From the NCBI GenBank assembly GCA_009922615.1, contig RFVF01000003.1:77069-116795 (forward strand): DNA of 39,727 nt, written 5' to 3'. Source of the DNA: Pseudomonadota bacterium. GTDB lineage: Bacteria; Verrucomicrobiota; Verrucomicrobiia; Limisphaerales; SXTU01. A model generated the notes under the pieces. That model made no database searches, had not been told where the DNA came from, and worked only from the letters and a program-made list of their open reading frames with translations. Shown one piece after another: positions 30,766 to 39,727 of this stretch. Made by a program: the position numbers and the translations under genes. Position 1 is the first letter of the stretch. Each line of letters opens with the position of its first letter.

Positions 30766-30860
30766 ACGAAATGCGCTCCGGGGGCGTCCAGCCACCGCCT
30801 TGCGTGCTTTCGATTTCACTGAACTCCGCACCGTGAGCGCGCGTCGATGTTCCCGCTGCC

Positions 30861-33242
30861 ATGAAATTCCTCCTGCCGCTGCTCCTGCTCGTCCTGCCCG
30901 CCGCCGCGCTCGATCTGGTGCGCGAGGGCAAGCCGCTTGCCACCATCGTAAGCGCAGTCCCGCGCGAGGTGTCCGAACCCGCACCTGCCAAAAGCAAGGC
31001 TGCGCCGAAGCGCAAGCCCGCGCCGGAAACCGACGAGGCCTTCGCCGTGCGCGTGCTCGCCGAGTGGGTGAAGAAGATCACCGATGCTGAATTGCCCGTC
31101 GCCGACAAAGCTCCGGCGGACGCGCCCACCATCTACGTGGGCCAGGCCGCGCTGGCAGCGGGACTCAAGCTCGACGACATCACCAGCCCGAGCCACGAGG
31201 GCATCCGCATCGTCGCGGACGGGAAGCGCGTGCTCATCGCGGGGCAGAGCGAGGCGGCGACGTTGAAGGCCGTGTGCCGTTTCCTCGAAACGCTCGGCTG
31301 CCGCTACTTGATGGACGGGCCGCTGGGCGAAGTGTTTCCCCGCTCGGCCACGCTGAGCGTCGGCGCACTGAACATCACCGAAAAGCCCGGCCTGCTGTGG
31401 CGCAATCCCAAAGGCCCGTCGTGGAACGCGCGCCTCTGGAAAGCGTGGAACGGCGCGGGCGGCGAACCCTTCGGTCACGCTCACTCGTGGGGTAATTACG
31501 TCTCGCCTTCGCTCTTCGAGACGCATCCTGAATTCTTCGCAATGGGCGCGGATGGCCAGCGCAAGGCCGGCGGCTGGCTCTGCACTTCCAATCCCGGCCT
31601 GCGCGCGCACTTCGCGTCGAACGTCGTCGCCGCCATCGAGCGCGGCACGCGCAATCCCTCGCTCTCGCCCACGGATGGCCGCGGCTATTGCCAGTGCCCC
31701 GCGTGCAGGGCGCAGGACGATCCCAAGGCCATCGAGCCATCCAGCGGCACGCCGTCTGTCTCGAACCGCTACGTGGATTTCTTCGACAACGTCGCACGTC
31801 GCGTGGCGCAGACGCATCCCGAAGCCGTGCTGAGTTTTTACTGCTACGCGGACTACACGCAGCCACCAACGGTGAAGCGCCCGCTCGCCACAAATCTCTG
31901 CGCGATGATCGCGCCCATCCGCTACTGCCGGCTGCATTCGATCGGCCATCCCGGCTGCACGTCGCGCGAGCAGCAGGTGACGATGACCGATGGCTGGGCA
32001 TCCGTGGCCCAGCGCATCGGCTACTACAACTACATGTATAACCTCGCCGACGGCACGCTCCCGATGTTCAAGTTCAGTGCCTGTCAGAAGGAGTTTCCCT
32101 ACCTCGCCGACAAGGGCCTGACTTACATGACCATCGAGATCCTCTCGAACTGGCACATCTACGGCCCGCAGATTTACCTGAGCCTCCGCCTCGCCTACGA
32201 CCCGCACGCGGACCCCGCCGCCATCATGGAGGACTACTGGGTGAAGTTCTACGGGCCCAAAGCCGCGCTGCCCATGAAGGCATACTGGATGAGTCTCGAT
32301 CTCGCACAGCAACGCCTCACCACTCACGCGGGCAGCTTCTTCGGGCTCGCGCAAGTCTTCACGCCGGTGTTCCTCATGGAGAGTGAAGCACTCCTTGCCG
32401 AGGCTGCCGCAGCAGCGAAGGGCAATGCCATCTACGAGCAACGCGTCGCGCTCCACGCCGAGGGCCTGCGCAGCGCGCGCGCCTATCGCACCATGAGCGA
32501 TGCGATGAATCGCGGCGACTTCGCCACGGCGCAGCGCGAATACGACGCGACCACCGCACGCCTGAAGGATTTCGCGGAGAAGGGCTGGGCCAATCGCGAA
32601 TACGCCACGGCTTACCTCGAACGTTTCCTGAGCAAGACCGTGCGCGCGGGAGCCGCTGCCACCGCCGCGCCGAATCGCGTGCTGCAAGTCCTGCCGGACA
32701 AAATGCGCTTCACGTTCGACGCGGAGGACACCGGCAACGACCGGGGCTTCCATCGCGCGGACTTCGCGGACGCCGCGTGGCCGCTCGTCGCCACGCGCGA
32801 CGTGACGCTCGACGCGCAGGGCCATGACCAGACGACGGTGATGTGGTATCGCACGCGCTTCACAGTGCCGCCGAAGCACGCTGACCTCGCGCTGTTCTTC
32901 GGCGAGGTGGACGGCGCGACGGAAGTTTATGTGAACGGGAAAAAAGTCGAAGTTCCCGCGCCCGTCGTCACTCCGAAGGCAACGAAGAACGTGGCGACCG
33001 CCAAAGCCTCAACCGCGCCGACGACTCCCGCTCCCGCAACTCCAGTCGCCGCCGCCACGCCGCCGACCAAGTCCTCTCGCGAAGGCCTCGGCAAATCCCG
33101 AGCGCCCTTCCAGGTGGACGTGACCGCCGCCGTGAAGCCCGGTGAGAACATCCTCGCCCTCCGCGTGAATCACACGAAGATGACCGACCTCGCCCTTGGC
33201 GGCATCCTCCGGCCCGTGGTGCTGATCGAAATGCTCCGGTGA
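30861..33242 (+). CDS. Secreted DUF4838 protein
   Basis: A 793-residue secreted protein. After the signal peptide MKFLLPLLLLVLPAAA, residues to about 170 form an N-terminal domain like those of glycoside hydrolase families 20 and 67 (APTIYVGQAALAAGL, GIRIVADGKRVLIAG). The DUF4838 domain follows, with GRGYCQCPACRAQD, VLSFYCYADYTQPP and YLSLRLAYDPHADPAAIMEDYW. The C-terminal part is a galactose-binding-like sandwich (FRRADF-type blocks, VMWYRTRFTVPP, LFFGEVDGATEVYVNG) broken by a 40-residue Ala/Thr/Pro/Lys-rich insert before PFQVDVTAAVKPGEN. The domain suggests glycan binding or cleavage; the activity is unknown. Confidence 0.88.
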   Translation: MKFLLPLLLLVLPAAALDLVREGKPLATIVSAVPREVSEPAPAKSKAAPKRKPAPETDEAFAVRVLAEWVKKITDAELPVADKAPADAPTIYVGQAALAAGLKLDDITSPSHEGIRIVADGKRVLIAGQSEAATLKAVCRFLETLGCRYLMDGPLGEVFPRSATLSVGALNITEKPGLLWRNPKGPSWNARLWKAWNGAGGEPFGHAHSWGNYVSPSLFETHPEFFAMGADGQRKAGGWLCTSNPGLRAHFASNVVAAIERGTRNPSLSPTDGRGYCQCPACRAQDDPKAIEPSSGTPSVSNRYVDFFDNVARRVAQTHPEAVLSFYCYADYTQPPTVKRPLATNLCAMIAPIRYCRLHSIGHPGCTSREQQVTMTDGWASVAQRIGYYNYMYNLADGTLPMFKFSACQKEFPYLADKGLTYMTIEILSNWHIYGPQIYLSLRLAYDPHADPAAIMEDYWVKFYGPKAALPMKAYWMSLDLAQQRLTTHAGSFFGLAQVFTPVFLMESEALLAEAAAAAKGNAIYEQRVALHAEGLRSARAYRTMSDAMNRGDFATAQREYDATTARLKDFAEKGWANREYATAYLERFLSKTVRAGAAATAAPNRVLQVLPDKMRFTFDAEDTGNDRGFHRADFADAAWPLVATRDVTLDAQGHDQTTVMWYRTRFTVPPKHADLALFFGEVDGATEVYVNGKKVEVPAPVVTPKATKNVATAKASTAPTTPAPATPVAAATPPTKSSREGLGKSRAPFQVDVTAAVKPGENILALRVNHTKMTDLALGGILRPVVLIEMLR

Positions 33243-33269
33243 AATCTTCCGCCTGCCTGCGCTGGCTTT

Positions 33270-34718
33270 TCAGCCCCGCAGAATCTCGCCCACCAGCCGC
33301 GCGTCCTGGCCGTCCACGAGCGACATCTCCGTGCCGTTGCGCTTGAAGACCACCTTCTTGTAGTCGAGGCCGAAGAGGTGCAGGAGCGTGGCGTGGTAGT
33401 CGTAGTGATTCACGATGTCCTTCACCGCGTGGTGGCCGAACTCGTCGGTCTCGCCGTAGGTGATGCCGTTCTTGAAACCGCCGCCCGCAACCCACATCGA
33501 GAAACCGTAGGTGTTATGGTCCCGGCCCACTTTGTCGCGACCCACATCGTTTTGAATCGTTGGCAGGCGGCCCATCTCGCCGCCCCAGTGGACGACCGTG
33601 GAATCGAGCAAGCCGCGCGCCTTCAGGTCCGTGACCAGGCCCGCCGAGCCTTTGTCCACGTATTTGCACGCTGCCGGCAGGCCAGTGCGGATGCTGCCGT
33701 GGTGGTCCCAAGATTGGTTGCCCGTGTAGAGCTGCACAAAGCGCACGCCACGCTCCACCAGCCGCCGCGCGATGAGGCAGCGCGTGCCGAACTCCGCCGT
33801 AGCCGGCACATCAATGCCGTAGAGCGCCTTCGTCGCCGCGCTCTCGCCGGTGATATCCATCGCCTCCTTCGCGGCGGTTTGCATCTTGGCGGCCAACTCG
33901 TAGCTCGCAATGCGCGCCTGCAAATCCGTCTCGCCCGGATGCTCGCGGAGATGGTCGCGGTTCAGCTTGTCGAGGAACGAAAGGTAATTTTCCTGCGCTG
34001 TGCCGCGTAGGTGCGGTGGCGGATCAAGGTTCGGAATGCGCGGTTCTTTCGAGCGGACAGCGGTGCCTTGGAAGAGCGACGGCAGCCAGCCGTTTTCCCA
34101 ATTCGCCACGCCCAGCACCGGCAAGCCACGCGGGTCCGTGAGCGCGACGAACGCCGGCAGGTTGCTCGTCTCTGCGCCAAGCGCGTAAGTGAGCCAGCTC
34201 CCGAGCGTGGGCCGGCCACCGAGCACGCGACCGTTTTGCAGCGCGTAGATGGATTGGCCGTGGTTGTTCACCCCCGTGTGCATTCCGCGCAGCAGGCAGA
34301 CGTCGTCCACGATACCCGCGAAGTGCGGCAGCAACTCGCTGACCTCGGTGCCACACTGGCCGTGCTTCTGGAACTTCCACGGGCTGGCGAGCACCTTCGG
34401 GCTGGCCTGCGCGGCGTTGTCGAACTTGATTTCGCCGGGGAACTTCTGACCGTCGAGTTTGTCGAGCGCGGGCTTGGGGTCGAACAAATCCATGTGGCTC
34501 GGACCGCCCTGCATGAACATGGAAATCATCGCCTTCGCGCGCGGCTCGAAGTGCGGACGGCGCGGCAACAGGTCGAAGCTCTTCGGGTCAAGGTCGGGAC
34601 GCGGCGCGTTGGCGAGCAGGTTGTCCTGCTTCAAGAGCAACGCGAGCGCAACGGAGCCGAGGCCAAAGCCGGACTGCGCCAGGAAGTGACGGCGGGAGTT
34701 GCAGGCGGTGTTGATCAT
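33270..34718 (-). CDS. DUF1501 protein with twin-arginine-like signal
   Basis: A 482-residue DUF1501 protein, a sulfatase-like fold common in Planctomycetes and Verrucomicrobia. CNSRRHFLAQSGFGLGSVALALLL is the Tat-type leader (shown here as its two parts, SRRHFLAQSG and GFGLGSVALALLL). FMQGGPSHMDLFDPKP, WDHHGSIRTGLP, VVHWGGEMGRLP and GRDHNTYGFSMWVAGGGF are the family motifs. It starts six bases after the upstream DUF1549/DUF1553 gene, as is usual for this pair, so the two probably act together outside the cytoplasm. The substrate is unknown. Confidence 0.93.
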   Translation of the reverse strand: MINTACNSRRHFLAQSGFGLGSVALALLLKQDNLLANAPRPDLDPKSFDLLPRRPHFEPRAKAMISMFMQGGPSHMDLFDPKPALDKLDGQKFPGEIKFDNAAQASPKVLASPWKFQKHGQCGTEVSELLPHFAGIVDDVCLLRGMHTGVNNHGQSIYALQNGRVLGGRPTLGSWLTYALGAETSNLPAFVALTDPRGLPVLGVANWENGWLPSLFQGTAVRSKEPRIPNLDPPPHLRGTAQENYLSFLDKLNRDHLREHPGETDLQARIASYELAAKMQTAAKEAMDITGESAATKALYGIDVPATAEFGTRCLIARRLVERGVRFVQLYTGNQSWDHHGSIRTGLPAACKYVDKGSAGLVTDLKARGLLDSTVVHWGGEMGRLPTIQNDVGRDKVGRDHNTYGFSMWVAGGGFKNGITYGETDEFGHHAVKDIVNHYDYHATLLHLFGLDYKKVVFKRNGTEMSLVDGQDARLVGEILRG

Positions 34719-34724
34719 GACGAA

Positions 34725-37418
34725 TTACTCGACGTAGAGGAAGCGGTTCGCCGTCAACAAGGCCTGGCATAGGCCGGTGAGCGCGTGCTCGTCCGCGTTT
34801 GTCGGTGGTGGTTCCTTGCCCTTGGCAACCTTGGATTCTTTCGGCGCGTTCGCGGTGAAGTGCGCGCGTTGTTTACCGAGGAAAGCCAGGGCGTCCGTCA
34901 TCTCGGTTGCACTTGGGCGGCGGCTGAAAGCGAGCTGCCAGGCGCGCGCAACCTTCGATTCGTCAGTCGAGTCGCCGGCTTCCTTCGCCACGCGCTCGGC
35001 GAAGAACTTGGCCTGCGCGAGCGTGAACTCGCCATTCATCAACATGAGCGACTGTGGCGCGACGGTGGAGGCATTGCGCAGCTCGCAGTTCGGCTCCATG
35101 CGCGGCGCGTCGAAGGCTTCCAAAAAGCCCAGCGGCTTGCTCCGGCGCATCTGCACGTAGAGGCTGCGGCGGAATTCCTCGCCGCCGAGTGAGACGAACT
35201 TCCCGCTGGGCCGGCCTGCGGTGTCGTCCGTGTTTACGCCTACAACGACCTGCCCAGTCTCGTCGGTCATGATGGACACTGGCGCGCCGCCGGCCTTCGG
35301 GTTCAGTTTGCCGCTTACGAATAGCTGCGCGTCGCGGAGTTGCTCGGCATCGAGTCGGCGGATGGGATAGCGCCAGAGGAGCTTGTTATCCGGGTCCTTG
35401 GAATTTGAATTGCGGAAGTCCGCGTTGGAAATCTGCGAAGCCTGCCGATACGCCGCGCTCGTCATGATGACCTTGTGCAGCTTCTTCAGGCTCCACCCCT
35501 GCGCGACGAACTCGCTCGCGAGCCAGTCGAGCAACTCGGGATGCGTTGGTCGCTCGCCCAGTGTGCCAAAGTCCGACAGCGACGCCACAATGCCGCGACC
35601 GAAGTGGTGCATCCACACGCGGTTCACCAGCACACGCGTGGTGAGCGGGTGCGTGCCGTCCGTGAGCGCGCGTGCGTAGGCAAGGCGGCGGCCACTCGTC
35701 GGTAACGACGCATCCTTCTCCGGCAGGTCCACAGGGCGAAGCGCTGAAAGTATCGAGAGGTCACCGGGCTTGAGCTGTTGCTTGGGCTGGTCAGGGTCGC
35801 CGCGATGGAAGAGGAAGGTCGGGGCGGGGTCCGACTTCGCGCCAGCGGCGACAACCTCGTTGAAGACGGGGATGAACTGCTCCGCCGGTTTCCTCTCCCG
35901 TATCTTCGCCGCCTCGTCGGTCTGCTTTTTCAGCTCGTCGGCCTTCTTCTGTTCGTAAAGATACAGCGAGCCGGGGCTGAGTTGCATGACGGTGGGATGC
36001 TCCTTGAGCAACTTCACCTGCGCCGGCGTGCGCTTGGCAGCGACGGTCTTGTAGGCCTCGCGCAACGGCGCACGCAGTTCCTCCGGGCGCTTGAGCAACT
36101 CCTTTTCCAGCACCTCGTTGATGAACTCCTCCTGCTTCTTCAGCCGCGCGTCCTCGATGACCTTCGCCTCCTTCTCGACCTCGGCAGCCTTCGCACGGTC
36201 TTGATCTGACATCAGCGAGACGAGCCGCGCGTTGGGCGTGCGCCACGTCCGGAGGTCGAAGCCGGGCTCGAACACCGCACGCAGCCGGTAGTAATCCGCC
36301 TGCGGGACAGGATCGTGCTTGTGGTTGTGGCACTGCGCGCAGCCGACGGTGACACCAAGCAGCGAGCTGGACACGACCTTGATGGTGTCGGCCACGACCG
36401 CGTTGCGCGCGGTCTTCTGCTCGACGCCCGGGTTCGCCGTGCCGTCGGGAGCCATGCGAAGGAAGCCGGTGGCGGTGAGCTTGTCCACATCGGCGGGGGC
36501 GAGGTTCTTGAGCGGCGGCTTCACCAGCTCATCACCCGCGAGCTGCTCGACGATGAACTCGTTGAACGGCTTGTCCGCGGTGTGCGAGCGAATGACGTAG
36601 TCGCGATACTGCCACGCCCACTTGCGTTCGGTGTCGGCGTCCGTGTAGCCGTCCGAGTCCGCGTAGCCCGCAACATCGAGCCAGTGGCGGCCCCAACGCT
36701 CGCCGTAGTGCGGCGACGCGAGCAGACGGTCGAGCAACTTCTCGAAGGCGTCCGGCGCGGTGTCCTTCACAAACGCATCCACTTCTTCCGGCGAGGGCGG
36801 CAGGCCGAGCAGATCAAAGCTCGCGCGACGGATGAGCGTGGCGCGGTCGGCGGGCGGACTGAAGGTGAGTTTGGCCGCGGCGAGTTTCTGCGCGAGGAAG
36901 GCATCGATGGAATTGCGAATTGCGAATTGCGAATTGCGAATTTCAGGAACCGGCGGCCTCCGCACCGCTTGAAACGCCCAATGCTCGCGCTCCTCCGGCG
37001 TGAACTGATCCGCTGCGCCGGGCTTCGCGGGCTCTGTGCGCGCAACCTTCGCGCCGCCGGCAATCCACAGGCGGATGAGCTCGATCTGTTCCTTGGACAG
37101 CTTGCGCTCCGACTTGGGCATCTCGCCGTCGCGCACGAGAGTGAAGAGCCGGCTCTTGTCCGGCTTGCCGGGCACGATGGCGGGACCGTGCTCGCCGCCC
37201 GTGGCAAGCAAGTGCTTCAACCGCGCGTCTAGGCCGCCCTTGGTCTTGCCATCCTCGCCGTGGCAATGGAAGCAATTGGCCTTGAGGATGGGACGGATGT
37301 CCCGTTCAAACGTCAGCGGCGCGGAGGTGGGCGACGCCGCAGCGGCGAGCGAAGCCATCGCCACCAACACGCCGCCAGCCGACCATGCGCGGCCAAGTTG
37401 GGAAAGCCATTTGAACAC
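34725..37418 (-). CDS. Secreted cytochrome protein with DUF1549 and DUF1553 domains (PSD1 type)
   Basis: About 897 residues. A signal peptide (GTG start at 37418, LSQLGRAWSAGGVLVAMASLAAAA in two parts LSQLGRAWSAGG and VLVAMASLAAAA) precedes a cytochrome c-like domain with heme motif CFHCH at 49-53 and the distal block DGEMPKSERKLS. DUF1549 follows (LLGLPPSPEEVDAFV, ERWGRHWLDVAGYADSDGY, and CAQCHNHKHDP), then DUF1553 (LTTRVLVNRVWMHHFGRGIV, RRLDAEQLRDAQLFVSG). The linker between them holds an 11-residue stretch encoded by a 7-base tandem repeat. It is the usual partner of the adjacent DUF1501 gene. Its role in polymer breakdown or electron transfer is not established. Confidence 0.92.
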   Translation of the reverse strand: MFKWLSQLGRAWSAGGVLVAMASLAAAASPTSAPLTFERDIRPILKANCFHCHGEDGKTKGGLDARLKHLLATGGEHGPAIVPGKPDKSRLFTLVRDGEMPKSERKLSKEQIELIRLWIAGGAKVARTEPAKPGAADQFTPEEREHWAFQAVRRPPVPEIRNSQFAIRNSIDAFLAQKLAAAKLTFSPPADRATLIRRASFDLLGLPPSPEEVDAFVKDTAPDAFEKLLDRLLASPHYGERWGRHWLDVAGYADSDGYTDADTERKWAWQYRDYVIRSHTADKPFNEFIVEQLAGDELVKPPLKNLAPADVDKLTATGFLRMAPDGTANPGVEQKTARNAVVADTIKVVSSSLLGVTVGCAQCHNHKHDPVPQADYYRLRAVFEPGFDLRTWRTPNARLVSLMSDQDRAKAAEVEKEAKVIEDARLKKQEEFINEVLEKELLKRPEELRAPLREAYKTVAAKRTPAQVKLLKEHPTVMQLSPGSLYLYEQKKADELKKQTDEAAKIRERKPAEQFIPVFNEVVAAGAKSDPAPTFLFHRGDPDQPKQQLKPGDLSILSALRPVDLPEKDASLPTSGRRLAYARALTDGTHPLTTRVLVNRVWMHHFGRGIVASLSDFGTLGERPTHPELLDWLASEFVAQGWSLKKLHKVIMTSAAYRQASQISNADFRNSNSKDPDNKLLWRYPIRRLDAEQLRDAQLFVSGKLNPKAGGAPVSIMTDETGQVVVGVNTDDTAGRPSGKFVSLGGEEFRRSLYVQMRRSKPLGFLEAFDAPRMEPNCELRNASTVAPQSLMLMNGEFTLAQAKFFAERVAKEAGDSTDESKVARAWQLAFSRRPSATEMTDALAFLGKQRAHFTANAPKESKVAKGKEPPPTNADEHALTGLCQALLTANRFLYVE
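36910..36942. repeat. Tandem 7-base repeat inside a coding region
   Basis: The unit GAATTGC occurs four times and is followed by GAATT. Because 7 and 3 share no factor, three units encode a 7-residue cycle, giving IRNSQFA then IRNS in the cytochrome protein (residues 160-170). It keeps the frame and lies just before IDAFLAQ. Confidence 0.95.
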
Positions 37419-37504
37419 AGTGAACCGACTTCTCCGTGCACGGGTGAATTCAGTCCGAAGGCCGCCACGCGCGCAGCTAGGCAGGCTCCGGCCCAACTGC
37501 CGTC

Positions 37505-39727
37505 TTACTCTTTCCAATAGACCCGGTATTCCTCGGGAATCACCTCGATCAATTTGTCACCGCTCGTGCTGCGACCGCTCGGGACACCATCGTTTAGGTG
37601 GGCTGCGTTTGGCGCACCGATACGTTCTTCCTTGAAAAAGTAAATGCCGTTTTCCTTCCACAATTCAGCAGTGACAGACGCTTCGCCAGCGTGCCGGAAC
37701 AGGCCGATGTTCATCAGCATTCCCGGCTGCGGGGCGGGGATGACTTCCTTGCCCACGAGGCCACGTAGCTCCTGTGCCATGCGTTGCGCGAGCGCGAGAC
37801 TTTCGTCGGGAAAGGCGGCGATCTTCACAATCACGTGGCCTTGCGCATTGCGGGAAAGCTCCGTGTGCTGCCGTTCGAGCGAGAGAAATTGGCGATAATA
37901 ACTCTGGAAAGTTTTGTTCAACTCCACAACTTGCAACGGCGTGAAACCCATTTGCTTAACGAACTGAACACTCAGTTCCGGTCCCTGTGCTCCTTTCACA
38001 AACGGGGCCGGCAATCCGGCGAAGGTGTAAGGGTTCATTGAGACAGCCGACTTTGTTCCGAGCGCCCGCTCCGTCACTCCGCGCGCCGCCTTGCTGGTGG
38101 CACCGCTCATGATCAACCCGTTCACCACGAGGCCGGCCAGGTAGAGCACCAGGACCACGACCATCACCACGAGCAACACCTGGCGTTTGCGGCGGTCCTT
38201 CGCTTCGTCGAAGTCGGGGACGGAACGGCGCAACCGCTCAGAGAGGCAGCCCAGCGCCAGACCGGCGAAGCCGATCCATAGCGACGCGGAGAACCAGTGG
38301 ATCGCGAAACTGTGGTTCGTGCTGCTGAAATCCACGGTGAGCCACGGCGAGGGCTGGCCGACTTGGACCGTGCCGGAGTTTGAGACCTGGCCGGCGGTCA
38401 CGTCCGTGTTGGAATGGATGTTGAAGCCGAGGAACACCAGCGTCGCGAACGCCACGGTGACGGTGAGCGCCGCCTGGATCAGCTTCTGCATCCACGTGGC
38501 GCGGCGGTTGAACCAGCCGGGCAGGCCGACGGTGAGCGCTTCGGAGAGGCGGTGGTCGAGTGGCTTCGATTCCCGTGTCGACTGGCTCGCATCCGCTTTG
38601 TTGCGGCGCAGGAAAAACTGGCGGTAAATCCCAATGGAGAACAACAGGAGCGCAGCGAAACTCACCCCCCAGATTTCCGTGCCGCGATGTTCGAAGCGCG
38701 GCGGAAAAGCATCCTGAACTAGTTTCACCACCAGGCCCGCTCCCATCGAAGACACTACACCGATGAAGGCGTAGCTGACAAACCAGCCGGACTCGAGCTC
38801 CTCCTCATCCGATGAGCCGTCCTGACCGAGAGCCGGCCTTTGAGCAAGCGGGGGGCCCGCCGTGGGGGTCACCCCCGTGACGCTCTCCACCTGCGTCTTC
38901 ACCTTGCTCGTGGGGTTCCGATTCTCCTCAAACAAGCGCAGCACAAATAGCAACACCCCGAGAGCGGTGAGCACCATCGTCGCATAGAAGCCAAACTCGG
39001 CATAAGACTGCGTCATTCGCAGCACTTTCCCCTCCTGCCCCGGCTCCCATTTTCCGAGCGTCGAAAAAAAACTGAACTGATATGCCAACGCCGCGACTGC
39101 GAAAATGATTACGAGCACGCGCACCACCCTGCCCGCCAGCACTGTGAGTCCAGGGAGCACCGCGAACAGCGACGCGCCGATCGCCAGCGCGAGCATCAGC
39201 ACGCTCACCTTACAGTTAATCACAAGTGAATTCGCGGGAGAAAGCACCTGATTGCCCGGCACGATCAGCGATTGCCATTGGAGTTTGTGCGCGAAAATTG
39301 CAGCGATTGCGGTGACAATCGCCGCCTTGCCCACAACCGATTCGTCCGCAAGCCGACGAAGAAATCCGCGTGTGTCCTCGGCTTGGCGTTCAGTTTTCGG
39401 CACAGGAGACCCCAAGGGAGACGATGATGCAGCAGCTACCGGCTTGCTCGCCACGCCTTCCACCTGTGACTTCACCTCGCTAACGTGCTGGTAGCGGCGC
39501 GAAGGCTCCTTCTCCAGCGTGCGCAGGACGATTTCATCCAGCCGCACGTCCACGCCAATCGTGGCCGAGGGGAGCGAGAAGCGGCCCATCGGCACTTCGC
39601 CGGTGAGCATCTCGTAGAGCACCACGCCCAGCGAATAGATGTCCGCGCGATGGTCCACCTCCTGCGGCTTGTCGAACTGCTCCGGGGCCATGTAGCGTGG
39701 CGTGCCCAGCGTCATGCCCGTAGCCGT
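37505..39727 (-). CDS. Serine/threonine protein kinase with a multi-helix membrane C-terminus, N-terminus cut by window edge
   Basis: The 740 visible residues start in the activation segment: [10 protein letters not shown] and [18 protein letters not shown] are kinase subdomains VIII and IX, and [11 protein letters not shown] is the end of the catalytic domain. The ATP-binding lobe and the DFG and HRD motifs lie beyond the window. The rest has about eight hydrophobic segments, for example [36 protein letters not shown] and [19 protein letters not shown], and a final extracytoplasmic or cytoplasmic soluble domain. A linker motif VKSQVEGV after the kinase recurs as VKTQVESV about 190 residues later. 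It is 86 bases upstream of the cytochrome gene on the same strand. Confidence 0.88.
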   Translation of the reverse strand, partial: TATGMTLGTPRYMAPEQFDKPQEVDHRADIYSLGVVLYEMLTGEVPMGRFSLPSATIGVDVRLDEIVLRTLEKEPSRRYQHVSEVKSQVEGVASKPVAAASSSPLGSPVPKTERQAEDTRGFLRRLADESVVGKAAIVTAIAAIFAHKLQWQSLIVPGNQVLSPANSLVINCKVSVLMLALAIGASLFAVLPGLTVLAGRVVRVLVIIFAVAALAYQFSFFSTLGKWEPGQEGKVLRMTQSYAEFGFYATMVLTALGVLLFVLRLFEENRNPTSKVKTQVESVTGVTPTAGPPLAQRPALGQDGSSDEEELESGWFVSYAFIGVVSSMGAGLVVKLVQDAFPPRFEHRGTEIWGVSFAALLLFSIGIYRQFFLRRNKADASQSTRESKPLDHRLSEALTVGLPGWFNRRATWMQKLIQAALTVTVAFATLVFLGFNIHSNTDVTAGQVSNSGTVQVGQPSPWLTVDFSSTNHSFAIHWFSASLWIGFAGLALGCLSERLRRSVPDFDEAKDRRKRQVLLVVMVVVLVLYLAGLVVNGLIMSGATSKAARGVTERALGTKSAVSMNPYTFAGLPAPFVKGAQGPELSVQFVKQMGFTPLQVVELNKTFQSYYRQFLSLERQHTELSRNAQGHVIVKIAAFPDESLALAQRMAQELRGLVGKEVIPAPQPGMLMNIGLFRHAGEASVTAELWKENGIYFFKEERIGAPNAAHLNDGVPSGRSTSGDKLIEVIPEEYRVYWKE

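Noticed and set aside
30816-32879. 687-residue minus-strand open frame opposite the DUF4838 gene
   Set aside because: Antisense shadow; Arg/His/Val-rich, while the plus strand has a signal peptide and known domain.

Overview
The window looks like a piece of a verrucomicrobial chromosome, probably near the Pedosphaera/Limisphaera group. The signs are high GC, dense coding, few clear Shine-Dalgarno sequences, and families typical of Planctomycetes and Verrucomicrobia. Those families include a cytochrome-type DUF1549/DUF1553 protein paired with DUF1501, a DUF1080 protein, a DUF4838 protein, a Minf_1886-like protein and a kinase with many membrane segments. This placement is inference from gene content; no marker gene such as rRNA is present. 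I saw no tRNA, rRNA, CRISPR array, complete insertion sequence or prophage.

Positions 1-7030 (minus strand) hold an assimilatory sulfate reduction operon, read from right to left: sulfite reductase, a DUF2061 membrane protein, PAPS reductase (cysH), cysD, then a secreted FAD-dependent oxidoreductase and a short-chain dehydrogenase, then cysN, which runs off the left edge. cysD is broken: its two halves lie in different frames and the conserved middle is missing. A large imperfect hairpin fills the cysH-cysD gap.

Positions 7172-12008 (plus) hold a nucleoside-transporter-like MFS protein whose last membrane helix is replaced by unrelated sequence, then a large CHASE-PAS hybrid histidine kinase. 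Positions 12083-13419 (minus) are two overlapping methyltransferase genes. Positions 13529-15545 (plus) hold purD, a tiny membrane protein and a Minf_1886 family protein. A GNAT acetyltransferase and an unknown membrane-anchored protein follow on the minus strand.

Positions 17178-21271 (plus) carry a CPA2 cation/proton antiporter, a thioesterase-fold protein, acylphosphatase, a metallophosphoesterase with a good intrinsic terminator after it, and a family 9 glycosyltransferase. Convergent to them are clpB, a DUF1080 protein and a large secreted CehA/McbA-type PHP-domain protein (21273-27539, minus). Next come a zinc-ribbon protein and a pyridoxamine-phosphate-oxidase-like protein (plus), a lipoprotein overlapping an EVE-domain gene (minus), the DNA polymerase III delta' subunit and a secreted DUF4838 protein (plus). 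The right end (33270-39727, minus) reads as one possible transcription unit: a Ser/Thr kinase (cut by the window edge), the cytochrome DUF1549/DUF1553 protein and its DUF1501 partner.

No stretch over 300 bases lacks a gene. The longest gaps are 16958-17177 (a sigma70-like promoter for the antiporter), 23877-24061 (two short hairpins), 14822-14971 (one weak hairpin), 29593-29739 (divergent start region, nothing recognised), 20110-20254 (terminator) and 7031-7171 (divergent promoter region). I found no clear new defence or mobile system. The most unusual items are the damaged and interrupted cys operon, several unrelated short-word repeats (one inside a reading frame) and the truncated transporter.
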